Below are positions 13,662 through 21,353 of a stretch of 22,807 nucleotides of DNA, piece after piece. The DNA lies in contig JACPPX010000077.1 of the NCBI GenBank assembly GCA_016190785.1, positions 1-22,807 on the forward strand. The letters run 5' to 3'. A model generated the notes under the pieces. The model saw only the letters and a list, made by a program, of their open reading frames with translations, did no database searches and was not told the DNA's origin. Origin of the DNA: Chloroflexota bacterium (GTDB lineage: Bacteria; Chloroflexota; Anaerolineae; UBA7937; JACPPX01). Each line of letters starts with the position of its first letter. Positions within the stretch are counted from its first letter, which is position 1. The translations under genes were made by a program, and so were the position numbers.

Positions 13662-16175
13662 ATGCGGAATCTACTCTTGCTCTTAGCAATCATATTTTTC
13701 CTCTCGGCTTCGTTGCAATTTACCCCAGTGGGGGAGGAGGCATTCTCTCGCCAGAGCCTAGGGGAAGTTGCCGGGAAGTGGCTCCAGGATACGGTGGCCG
13801 AGTTTGGGGCCGGCACCCTGGAAGGCACCCAGATCACAGCCCGAGGCAACGGGGAAATCAGCCTGGCCGGATTGGCAGAGGGGTTCCTGGCTCAGGGGAG
13901 TTATCTCTCTCCCGTGCATCGCCCCCCTATGCCCTTCAGCGCCCTGGGGCTAGAGTGGCAGGGAGAGGTCCCGGCCGGCACCTCCCTGGTTATCGAGGCC
14001 CGGACCAGCAGTGACGGAAACACTTGGTCGGAGTGGATGCCCTTCCAAGAGGATGATGACATTTCCCACCAGGATGAGGAAGCGGTAGGGGCTTTGCTCC
14101 TGGTCGCAGATTCCAGTTATTTGCAATATCGGGCTACCCTAACCAGCACCGATCCCACCCTCACCCCGATATTGGAGCAAGTGGAAATCGCCTATATCAA
14201 TGCCCTGCCGGGACCAACCGTCGAAGAGGCGCAGGCTATGATCCTCCCCCGGGATATAGGCAACGGGGTGGACCAGCCGGAGATCATCTCCCGGGGGGGA
14301 TGGGGGGCCAAAGAGAATCTGGTATTCGGCAATCTGGAGTATGAGGAACCATACAAGATAGTGGTCCACCACACGGTGACCCCCAACTTCACCACGGATC
14401 CGGCGGCCATGGTGCGGGCGGTGTTCTACTATCACACCGTGACCCGAGGCTGGGGGGATATTGGCTACAACTACTTGATTGACTGGCAAGGGAATATCTA
14501 TGAGGGGCGACGGGGTGGCGAGGGAGTAGTGGGCCATCACGCCTCGGATTACAACTACGGGAGCATCGGGATTGCTCTCCTCGGCGATTTCTCCCAGACA
14601 GAGGTCCCGGAGGCGATGGAGGAGTCTCTGGTGAACCTCATCGCCTGGGCGGCGGATCGCTATGGATTTGATCCCCACGGCCGCTCTTTCTTTATTGATG
14701 AGGATTTACCTAACATCGTCGGGCACCGTGATCTTTGGTCGTCTTCCTGCCCGGGGGAATACGGGTACAAAATCCTGCCTCGGGTGCGGGAGGCGGCCTG
14801 GGAGAAACTCCTCCAGTTCGATCCGCGGGTGGAGTTCACCCTGCCCGCTGAATTTTTGCAGGGGGAGGTCACCTTGGAAGTGAAGAGCCCCAGCCCGACC
14901 ACGGCCAGCCTGCAATTATTCTTGGATGATGTCCTAGTGGCCGAGGGGGAGCACGAAATCCAATGGGAATGGGACACCACCAGTGTCCAGGACGGGGAGC
15001 ATTCTCTACGAGCGGAGGCAGTATCAGTTAATGGCCGGCGCACCAAGGTGCTGCGCACGGCGGTGGTAGACAACAATCCTCCCAGCGGGGAACTGATCAT
15101 CGGAGAGGGAACAGGGTTCATCTCTTCGCCGCAGGTCACCCTGACTTTCAAAGTTGAGGACCAGGGCAGCGGGGTAAATATGATGCAGTTCATTGGGCCG
15201 GATGGCGAACCATTGGCGGAGTGGGAGGAATTCGCTGCGAAAAAAGAGTGGAGTTTCTCCCCTGAGGAAGGCGAGAAAGTTCTAGCCGTGCAATTCCAGG
15301 ATGCAGCCGGCCACTTCTCTGAAGTATACACGGCCAGTGCCATCCTCGACCAAACACCACCGGGGGATTGGGCCCGAACCCTGCAGGTGGAGGGTGAAGA
15401 GGTGCGAGTGCGGGTGGAGGATGCTCTATCCGGTTTGGACCCAGAAAAGGTTTTTTACACCGTCTCCAGCAATGGACAGGGGTGGTATCCCTGGCAAGCG
15501 GCCCAACTATTTGGCCCAGAGGGGAACCCATCCGGCATTAGCGTTCCTCTTGCCGAGCACGGAGGGTGGATCCGCTTTCGAGTTCTGGACCGGGCCGGAA
15601 ACGAAAGCATAAGCCCACCCTATGTCCTGCCGGGGACCCTGCCCATTCCCCTTCCCGGCCTCCCCGACCTGGTTTTGGAGAGGGTAATGGTCGAACCCCA
15701 AAAGCCAGAGAGTGGAGAAAAAGTGGTGATCTCGGCCGTTCTCCACAATCAAGGGGGTTCACCGGCGGCTGGTTTCTGGGTTGGTCTGCTCCTCGACCCG
15801 GCCCAATATCCAGAGCAGGTCCTTGGTGAGCTGGAGTCGGATCTTGCCGCCAAATGGTTTATCCCCGGCCTGGAGCCAGGGAGTTCGGTGAGCCTGACTA
15901 CCCAGGATGAAGAAAGCGGCTTCGGGGGAATTCTGGCTGATGGACCCCACACCCTCTATCTCTTGGTCGATCTCCCCGATAAGGAAAAGCCTCAGGGCTT
16001 GGTGGACGAGACTGATGAGGAGAACAACCGCTGGGGGCCGATCGAGTTACAAGTCGGTTACCCTCCACCTCCCCCCGGTTTGGGCCAGGAAATCTGGGAA
16101 ATGATTTTGCAGTACTTGCAGGGATGGCTGGCACAGTTACAAGAAGTATCTACCTCTTTCTTTGGAGGAATATAG
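13662..16175 (+). CDS. Secreted PGRP-type N-acetylmuramoyl-L-alanine amidase with CARDB
   Basis: 837 residues, exported by an N-terminal signal sequence (NLLLLLAIIFFLSASLQF, about 3-20). An N-terminal beta-sandwich (about 75-180) precedes an amidase_2/PGRP domain (about 205-385). Zinc-site residues are visible: His236/237 in VVHHT, His355 in GHRD and Cys363 in SCPG, with catalytic-type Tyr269/271 in GYNYLID. It should cleave the lactyl-L-Ala bond between glycan and stem peptide. Then come Ig-like modules (about 390-640, one starting near VDNNPPSG), a CARDB adhesion domain (about 668-795) and a Pro-rich tail with an amphipathic end. The ATG at 13662 follows GGAGG; the in-frame GTG at 13650 would weaken the signal peptide. 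Context with FtsZ and SpoIID points to septal or lytic peptidoglycan processing. Confidence 0.93.
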   Translation: MRNLLLLLAIIFFLSASLQFTPVGEEAFSRQSLGEVAGKWLQDTVAEFGAGTLEGTQITARGNGEISLAGLAEGFLAQGSYLSPVHRPPMPFSALGLEWQGEVPAGTSLVIEARTSSDGNTWSEWMPFQEDDDISHQDEEAVGALLLVADSSYLQYRATLTSTDPTLTPILEQVEIAYINALPGPTVEEAQAMILPRDIGNGVDQPEIISRGGWGAKENLVFGNLEYEEPYKIVVHHTVTPNFTTDPAAMVRAVFYYHTVTRGWGDIGYNYLIDWQGNIYEGRRGGEGVVGHHASDYNYGSIGIALLGDFSQTEVPEAMEESLVNLIAWAADRYGFDPHGRSFFIDEDLPNIVGHRDLWSSSCPGEYGYKILPRVREAAWEKLLQFDPRVEFTLPAEFLQGEVTLEVKSPSPTTASLQLFLDDVLVAEGEHEIQWEWDTTSVQDGEHSLRAEAVSVNGRRTKVLRTAVVDNNPPSGELIIGEGTGFISSPQVTLTFKVEDQGSGVNMMQFIGPDGEPLAEWEEFAAKKEWSFSPEEGEKVLAVQFQDAAGHFSEVYTASAILDQTPPGDWARTLQVEGEEVRVRVEDALSGLDPEKVFYTVSSNGQGWYPWQAAQLFGPEGNPSGISVPLAEHGGWIRFRVLDRAGNESISPPYVLPGTLPIPLPGLPDLVLERVMVEPQKPESGEKVVISAVLHNQGGSPAAGFWVGLLLDPAQYPEQVLGELESDLAAKWFIPGLEPGSSVSLTTQDEESGFGGILADGPHTLYLLVDLPDKEKPQGLVDETDEENNRWGPIELQVGYPPPPPGLGQEIWEMILQYLQGWLAQLQEVSTSFFGGI

Positions 16176-16177
16176 CC

Positions 16178-17311
16178 ATGGAGACGCAATTCGAGAATTT
16201 GGGGCCGATACGAGTTATCGGCCTAGGTGGGGCGGGGGCTAACGCCGTAGATAGGATGATCCAGGTCGGCATCCCTGGAGTGACCTTCCTGGCGGCGAAC
16301 ACCGATTCCCAGGCCCTGAACCAAAATGAGGCCTCTCATCGTTTGTTGTTGGGCCCCCAGACCACTCGGGGATTGGGGAGTGGAGGGGATCCTGCCCTGG
16401 GGGCCAAAGCGGCGGAGGAGAGCCGAGGGGAGTTAGGGAAACTCTTGGCCGGGAGTGAAATCCTATTCTTGGCCGCCGGGCTGGGAGGGGGGACGGGAAC
16501 CGGGGCTTCCCCCATCGTCGCCGAAATTGCCCGCTCCCTGGAAGCCACGGTTATCGCCGTAGTCAGCAAGCCCTTCGCCTTCGAGGGGCATCGCCGTAGG
16601 GCGGTGGCCCAGGAGGGGCTGGCTTCCTTGGCTAAAGTGGCTCACACCGTGATCTCCATCCCCAACGACCGGCTGGTGGAACTCATCGATCCCGATACTC
16701 CCCTGGATGTGGCTTTTCGCATCGCCGATGACCACCTGCGGCAAGGGGTGCAGGGCATCGCCGAAATCGTTACCCAGCCGGGGCTGATCAATCTCGACCT
16801 GGCCCATATCAAGGCCCTTTTGGGGCAGTCGGGGACCATTTTGTTGAGCATGGGACAGGGGCGCGGGCCGGATAAAGTAACCGAGGCGGTGCAATCCGCC
16901 CTGACCAGTCCCTTAAGCGATGGCCGATCCGTTGTGGGGGCCGGGGAGGTGCTAGTGCATATCCTGGGCGGCCCGGATCTCTCCTTAAGTGATGTGCGGG
17001 AGACAGTAGAAGGTGTAGCCCTGGCTGCTGGCCCGGCGGCGGAGATAACTTTGGGGACGGCGGTCACCCCCCATATGGAGGGAAAGATGCAGGTGACTAT
17101 ACTCGCCGGGGGAGCGATTAAATCAGAAGATGGGGTCTTGCTGAACTCCGTTGATGTTGACGGCTCCTGGTCGCAACCTATTTCTGTGGTTTCAGGAAGC
17201 AGCATTTTTGCCGCGGAGTCGGATCTGGATGTGCCGGCATTTATTCGCCGGCGCAGGCTAGAGCCTGATCTGGGGCGGCTCCGTCGCCTAGACAATGGAC
17301 AGCCAGAATGA
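16178..17311 (+). CDS. ftsZ: FtsZ homologue with altered catalytic T7 loop
   Basis: 377 residues. The tubulin/FtsZ signature GGGTGTG is at 103-109, with GLGGAGANAV (T1, 15-24) and NTDSQAL (41-47). A C-terminal peptide, DVPAFIR (351-357), matches the FtsA/SepF-binding tail, so membrane tethering is probably kept; a basic 20-residue extension follows. The T7 loop reads NLDLAH (205-210) where FtsZ has NxDFAD: the second catalytic Asp (E. coli D212) is His210. Asp212 substitutions in E. coli strongly reduce GTP hydrolysis, so this protein may assemble into stable, slow-turnover filaments. The ATG at 16178 follows GGAGGA; an upstream in-frame ATG at 16124 lies inside the amidase gene. Whether it is the only FtsZ or a second one cannot be seen here. 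Confidence 0.93.
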   Translation: METQFENLGPIRVIGLGGAGANAVDRMIQVGIPGVTFLAANTDSQALNQNEASHRLLLGPQTTRGLGSGGDPALGAKAAEESRGELGKLLAGSEILFLAAGLGGGTGTGASPIVAEIARSLEATVIAVVSKPFAFEGHRRRAVAQEGLASLAKVAHTVISIPNDRLVELIDPDTPLDVAFRIADDHLRQGVQGIAEIVTQPGLINLDLAHIKALLGQSGTILLSMGQGRGPDKVTEAVQSALTSPLSDGRSVVGAGEVLVHILGGPDLSLSDVRETVEGVALAAGPAAEITLGTAVTPHMEGKMQVTILAGGAIKSEDGVLLNSVDVDGSWSQPISVVSGSSIFAAESDLDVPAFIRRRRLEPDLGRLRRLDNGQPE

Positions 17312-17321
17312 TATCCCCATC

Positions 17322-17364
17322 GCTCGGAGACGGGAACAAAGAAGCATCGAGAATCTAATGCTTA
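17322..17364 (+). repeat. Conserved 5' leader, copy 1
   Basis: This 43-base leader starts GCTCG and contains CAT-C-GAGAATC and CTTA just before the ribosome-binding site of the gene at 17380. It aligns without gaps to 17836-17878, ahead of the LysM gene. Too close to the start codon to be a normal promoter; probably an mRNA leader motif or duplication relic. Confidence 0.5.
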
Positions 17365-17379
17365 GGGGAAGGAGGAAAA

Positions 17380-17616
17380 ATGGTTAATGATGCGCAAAGC
17401 CGCCTGGAACGGGTAAAGAAATATGTGGCCCATAATTTTCCGGATATGGCCGAGGTAAGTCCCCAGGTGTCCAAGGCCGGGCCAGGCTCCACCGCATCCT
17501 ATATCTTTACCTTCCGCGGGAAGGTGGCCCATTTGGCCGGGGGAAATATGCAACAGATCTTGCGGGTGACCACCGATGCCCAGGGGGAGATCCTGAAGGT
17601 AGCGGCCTCCCGATAG
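17380..17616 (+). CDS. Free-standing copy of the protease C-terminal domain
   Basis: This 78-residue cytosolic protein has a basic N-terminal helix (about 6-25), then beta-rich sequence. Its last 21 residues, from QQILRVTTD to KVAASR, match the C-terminus of the caspase-like protease (QVVRVTTD to KLAISK, 717-736) with about half identity and no gaps. Weaker alignment continues upstream over a further ~50 residues, except for the protease's Cys-rich insert. The two proteins therefore share a domain. The ATG at 17380 follows GGAAGGAGG. It could be a regulator, decoy or substrate-recognition partner for the protease, placed beside ftsZ and a membrane peptide. The domain family is not one I recognise. 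Confidence 0.82.
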   Translation: MVNDAQSRLERVKKYVAHNFPDMAEVSPQVSKAGPGSTASYIFTFRGKVAHLAGGNMQQILRVTTDAQGEILKVAASR

Positions 17617-17628
17617 AGGAGGGTTAAG

Positions 17629-17763
17629 TTGTCCCTCATCTTCTGGAAAGGGGTGTTGGAGATGGTAGAACGGCTCTTGAATATCCCGCCCTTGGTTCTG
17701 CTCTTGGCCATCTCTTATCTGGTCGGAGCAATTCTCGGTTATTTTTTGGGAGAATGGTTCTAG
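17629..17763 (+). CDS. 44-residue glycine-zipper membrane peptide (TTG start)
   Basis: An open frame begins with TTG at 17629, five bases after a strong GAGGAGGG ribosome-binding site, and ends at TAG 17761-17763. It encodes a short N-terminal amphipathic segment and one transmembrane helix from about residue 21 to 42. The helix contains GAILGYFLG, a GxxxGxxxG glycine zipper that favours tight helix packing and oligomers. An internal ATG at 17662 would give 33 residues but lacks a good ribosome-binding site. It lies 12 bases after the 78-residue gene, so it is probably co-translated. Candidate roles: small membrane regulator or pore-type effector. Similar short single-TM peptides are hard to classify. 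Confidence 0.62.
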   Translation: MSLIFWKGVLEMVERLLNIPPLVLLLAISYLVGAILGYFLGEWF

Positions 17764-17786
17764 CGGATGATCCGGATCTGGGGCCC

Positions 17787-17803
17787 GGGCGGCGGAGCCG
17801 CCC
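17787..17803 (+). other. Strong GC hairpin, no T-run
   Basis: GGGCGGC-GGA-GCCGCCC is a perfect 7-bp stem with a 3-base loop, in the 129-base gap before the LysM gene. There is no U-tract, so it may be an mRNA-stabilising or processing hairpin rather than a terminator. Confidence 0.4.
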
Positions 17804-17835
17804 TGGCAATGAATAACCAGGATGACGTCCGTGTC

Positions 17836-17878
17836 GCTCGTAGATAGAAGTAGATAAACATTGAGAATCCTATACTTA
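17836..17878 (+). repeat. Conserved 5' leader, copy 2
   Basis: This is the second copy of the 43-base leader, with CAT-T-GAGAATC and TATACTTA immediately before AAAGGAGGGG. It aligns in register with 17322-17364. TATACT resembles a -10 box, but a start site from it would fall inside the ribosome-binding site and there is no matching -35. Confidence 0.5.
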
Positions 17879-17892
17879 AAGGAGGGGAGAAA

Positions 17893-18189
17893 ATGAAGTG
17901 GAGGTTTTTAGCCCTGCTTGTGGTACTGCTGGGTGTGGGGTGCCGCCGCCTCCCTCCTCAGATCATCACCCCGCAACCAACGGCCACTGTTCTTGAGACT
18001 CCGACCCCCACCGCTACCTCTACCCCAGAGGTCCTAATCTATGTTGTGGAAGAAGGGGATACCCTGTGGGACATCGCCTTGCAGTTTGGGGTGACGGTGG
18101 AGGAACTGATTGCGGCCAATAACCTCCCAGACCCGGATAGCCTGGCGGTGGGACAGGAACTGATTATTCCCTTGCCCTCCCAGCCCTGA
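17893..18189 (+). CDS. LysM-domain lipoprotein
   Basis: 98 residues. A lipoprotein signal (basic start, then LLVVLLGVGC) puts the lipidated cysteine at about residue 17. A Thr/Pro linker (TPTPTATSTP, about 36-45) follows, then one LysM domain (about 49-94: YVVEEGDTLWDIALQF, EELIAANNL, VGQELIIP). LysM binds the GlcNAc backbone of peptidoglycan. It would sit on the outer face of the membrane, tethering to cell wall. The Thr-Pro linker style is common in Chloroflexota lipoproteins. The ATG at 17893 follows AAAGGAGGGG. Placed between ftsZ-side genes and the SpoIID fusion, it may recruit or limit wall-degrading enzymes. Confidence 0.92.
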   Translation: MKWRFLALLVVLLGVGCRRLPPQIITPQPTATVLETPTPTATSTPEVLIYVVEEGDTLWDIALQFGVTVEELIAANNLPDPDSLAVGQELIIPLPSQP

Positions 18190-18257
18190 CGGGATGGGAA
18201 CGGGTTGCTCGCGATGCATCTAAGACGCTTCTGAAATTCAAAGATAAGGAGTAAGAA

Positions 18258-21200
18258 ATGAGACTCAAAGACTACCCTCGCCCTAAAGGAGACACCGGGA
18301 TCGGATTCCACTGGTTCCCCGATCCGCGACACTACAACCAAGGACATCTCGACCTTTTCTTGCCCAAACTCAAATCGATGGGGGCCAGTTGGCTGGTCTT
18401 GATCTCCGGCCCAAACCCGAACCACCCCATCCCCGAGTTTTTCATCCGAGCCTTGCTCGCCAACAACATCGAACCCATTATCCGCATCGCCACGCAAACG
18501 GTGGGTTATCTCGACCAGAACGATCTGCGGCGGCTGTGCGAGATCTATGCCTCCTGGGGGGTGCATTATATCCATGCCTTCAACGAGCCCAACCTTTCAA
18601 TTTCTTGGCCGCGCGGGGAGTGGAGCACCGAGGCCCTTCCCGATCGCTTTATGAACATGCTCCTCCCTAGCCTGGAAACGATGTATTCCGTGGCCGGGAT
18701 CGTCCCTCTCTTCACCCCTCTTTCTCCCGGAGGAGAATACTGGGATTTGCCTTTTCTAGCTACTTGCTTCGATATCATCAATCTAAAAGGCAAGCGCTAC
18801 CTCTTCAACAAGATGGCGGTGGCCATCCACAACTACGCCTTCAACAAGCCCCTCACCTGGGGGCAGGGGGGGCAGAACCGCTGGCCCTGTGCCCAACCCC
18901 ATCAGGAAGCACCAGGTTGTGAGGATCAATTAGGTTTCCAGCTTTTCGATTGGTACGACCAAATAATCCGCTACAAAGTCGGATACTCCTTGCCCCTGAT
19001 CAGCACGGAAAGCGGGGTGCACCTCGGGGATCAGCGCAGTTCCAGCTTTCCCCCCATCGATGCCACTACTCATGATCAGCGGAGTGCCGGAATGGTGCGG
19101 GAAGTGATGGAAAGCAAGGTGCCCAATTATCTCCTCAACAATGCCTTCTGGCTCTTGGCTACGGAGGATGATAGCAGTTTTGCCTATCAGCGCTGGTACC
19201 GATCCTCGGGGGAGGCCCTTGTCCCGCGGACGGTGCAGACTCTGAGCAGTATGGTCAAAGGGAACCGTCGGTTGCGCATCCATGTTCCGGAGATGGTGCG
19301 CTTGCTTATGCCCGACGGGTCGGTACAAGTCTTGGATATGGAAGATTATCTCAAGGGGGTAGTGCCGCCGGAGATGGGAACCAGCGCCCATCCCGAGGCC
19401 CTCAAGGCCCAGGCAGTGGCCGCCCGTTCTTATGCCGCCAAGGCAGTGGAATATCCACGACACCGCGATCGTAACGCGGATCTTTGCACCACCACCCATT
19501 GCCAGGTATGGCGCTCGAGTCACTATGCGGCGACCGATGCTGCTGTGGAGGCCACGGCGGGGATGGTGGGGGCTTACGATAACGAGATCATCTTCGCCTT
19601 CTACTTTGGACATTGTAATGGCCGGACCAAGAACAGCGAGGATGTGTGGTCCCAGGCTTTGCCTTATTGCCGTAGCGTGCCCTGCATTGCTATCTATCCC
19701 GAGTACTATGGCCACGGGGTAGGGATGTGCCAGAGGGGAGCCATGGCCATGGCGCAGCGGGGGGCCAACTTTGTGGGGATCATCACCCATTACTATACCG
19801 GAACTACGGTGGTGGATGGGAAGACTGGTGAGAAGGTATCAATCCCACCTATTGGTATCTCCCCCGAACTGCCGCGATTGGAACTAAAGGATTGGCCCCG
19901 TCCTGAGGAAGACAATGGGATGGGCATCCAAGCCGGCCAGGATTTCAGTGAGGAGGGGCTGAATCAGGATTTGGCCCGGGTGAAGGATTTGGGATTGCGC
20001 TGGATATACCTCATGCCGCGCAGCGGGGCAAAGATAAAGAGTGCTGCCTCCCTATATTGGGGGGAGGGGATCATGCCTCTAGTGCGGCCACGGGTGCGGA
20101 TCGATGAAGAGCATGACTTTGTCAAGGATGTGCGGGTTCTGCAAGGAAAGGGGATCCCGGCTTATCTCCAAATTTATGGTGATCCCCTTCGCCGCGGGGA
20201 ATGGGTGAGCAGAACTCCGGATTGGGATTTGTTTGTCAAAAAGTGGATGCAGCAAGCGCAGGTGGTCTACGAAGCAGAAGGATTGCCCGGAGTGCAGATC
20301 TCCACTCTGGATCGATTGCGGCAGTTAATTCAGGCTACCCGAGATGCAAATCTCCTGTATCTCTGGGGACGCACTTGGCTGGCCTATAAAAACAGCGGCC
20401 GTAACCGGCCTCCAGATTATCCCTACGATGAGGTTAACCAAGAGGGGGTGCCAGTGCCCGAGGAGGAGAAAGGGTGGGAGTATGCGGGGAACATTCGCGA
20501 GGTCAACAAGTGGCGGGAGAAGGAGAAGACTCCGGGGGAGACTATCTACCAAGATTATGGAGGAGTGCTTGGTTTCTTGGCTATGGCCAAGGTGTTCAAG
20601 GAAGAGTTAGGATTTGTGCCCCCCATTATCTGTGTCGGAGGAGGATGGGTCTATGGCAACCTCAAGGATCATCGCTACGCCAAGGTCAATGACACCCTGC
20701 ATGCGCAGTGGCATGCCGAGATGTTTTCCTGGTTTAAGAGTGAGATCCTCTCACATGACAAGCCACTTCCCGATTACCTCTTGGCAGTATGTCCGGCGCT
20801 CCTTTCCGGCAAGAACCGCTCCGCTTGGTATTCGGTAGGGCAGGGCACAAGGGAGGAGACGATTGCCGCGGTAAAATCCCTTTTGCCTTTTGCCCGTGAA
20901 AAGGGGGTAGCGGTTGTCTTGGACAAACCGGAGAAGGGCGGCAGGCCGGCACAGTTCATTGCGTCTAAAATCGAGGAAATCGTCTCCAGCTTTGCTCGAC
21001 CCGAGGCGGTAGTTGCCCAAAAGCCATCGCGTGGACCTTCACCCAAGACACCATCAGTTAAGATCCGCCGTTATTCTGGGCCGCGGGCTCTGGCAGGGTG
21101 CCTGCCCAAAGCGGGGATACGGTTGGTGATAAGCGACCCGTGGGGGAACCGGGTGGTGACTAAGAGCGGAACCAGACCGGATTACGGGAAGGGGGGATTT

Positions 21201-21353
21201 CAGGTGCCGCTCTGGGCCGATGGAGAGTACACGCTGCGTTATCTGGATAAAGAAATCAAAGTGCCGGTACGAGGGGAGAGAGTGTTTATCGAGTTTGAGG
21301 GAGCCACCCTTGCTGTGGCTCACCATGGGGGGAGGAATGAGGAGCACAGCTAG
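18258..21353 (+). CDS. TIM barrel - SpoIID - degenerate TIM barrel fusion
   Basis: 1031 residues. The first module (about 1-330) is a GH-A-like TIM barrel with candidate acid/base Glu110 in FNEPN and nucleophile Glu251 in STESG. The SpoIID/LytB module (about 337-520) has catalytic-type Glu372 in VPPEMG, then ALKAQAVAARSYA, C410, H414/C415 and HGVGMCQRGA. It should be a lytic transglycosylase acting on stem-free glycan, the product of amidases. A third module (about 540-930) opens ELKDWPRPEEDNGMGI, echoing RLKDYPRPKGDTGIGF at the N-terminus: a second, diverged barrel lacking the NEP glutamate. A beta-rich tail ends the protein. No signal peptide is visible, and an in-frame TAA lies just before the ATG (GAGTAAGAAATG), so export is unexplained. 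Confidence 0.9.
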   Translation: MRLKDYPRPKGDTGIGFHWFPDPRHYNQGHLDLFLPKLKSMGASWLVLISGPNPNHPIPEFFIRALLANNIEPIIRIATQTVGYLDQNDLRRLCEIYASWGVHYIHAFNEPNLSISWPRGEWSTEALPDRFMNMLLPSLETMYSVAGIVPLFTPLSPGGEYWDLPFLATCFDIINLKGKRYLFNKMAVAIHNYAFNKPLTWGQGGQNRWPCAQPHQEAPGCEDQLGFQLFDWYDQIIRYKVGYSLPLISTESGVHLGDQRSSSFPPIDATTHDQRSAGMVREVMESKVPNYLLNNAFWLLATEDDSSFAYQRWYRSSGEALVPRTVQTLSSMVKGNRRLRIHVPEMVRLLMPDGSVQVLDMEDYLKGVVPPEMGTSAHPEALKAQAVAARSYAAKAVEYPRHRDRNADLCTTTHCQVWRSSHYAATDAAVEATAGMVGAYDNEIIFAFYFGHCNGRTKNSEDVWSQALPYCRSVPCIAIYPEYYGHGVGMCQRGAMAMAQRGANFVGIITHYYTGTTVVDGKTGEKVSIPPIGISPELPRLELKDWPRPEEDNGMGIQAGQDFSEEGLNQDLARVKDLGLRWIYLMPRSGAKIKSAASLYWGEGIMPLVRPRVRIDEEHDFVKDVRVLQGKGIPAYLQIYGDPLRRGEWVSRTPDWDLFVKKWMQQAQVVYEAEGLPGVQISTLDRLRQLIQATRDANLLYLWGRTWLAYKNSGRNRPPDYPYDEVNQEGVPVPEEEKGWEYAGNIREVNKWREKEKTPGETIYQDYGGVLGFLAMAKVFKEELGFVPPIICVGGGWVYGNLKDHRYAKVNDTLHAQWHAEMFSWFKSEILSHDKPLPDYLLAVCPALLSGKNRSAWYSVGQGTREETIAAVKSLLPFAREKGVAVVLDKPEKGGRPAQFIASKIEEIVSSFARPEAVVAQKPSRGPSPKTPSVKIRRYSGPRALAGCLPKAGIRLVISDPWGNRVVTKSGTRPDYGKGGFQVPLWADGEYTLRYLDKEIKVPVRGERVFIEFEGATLAVAHHGGRNEEHS

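Noticed and set aside
17866..17878. Possible -10 box TATACT before the LysM gene
   Set aside because: A start site from it would fall in the ribosome-binding site, and no -35 is found at 16-18 bp spacing; the sequence is better explained as part of the repeated leader.
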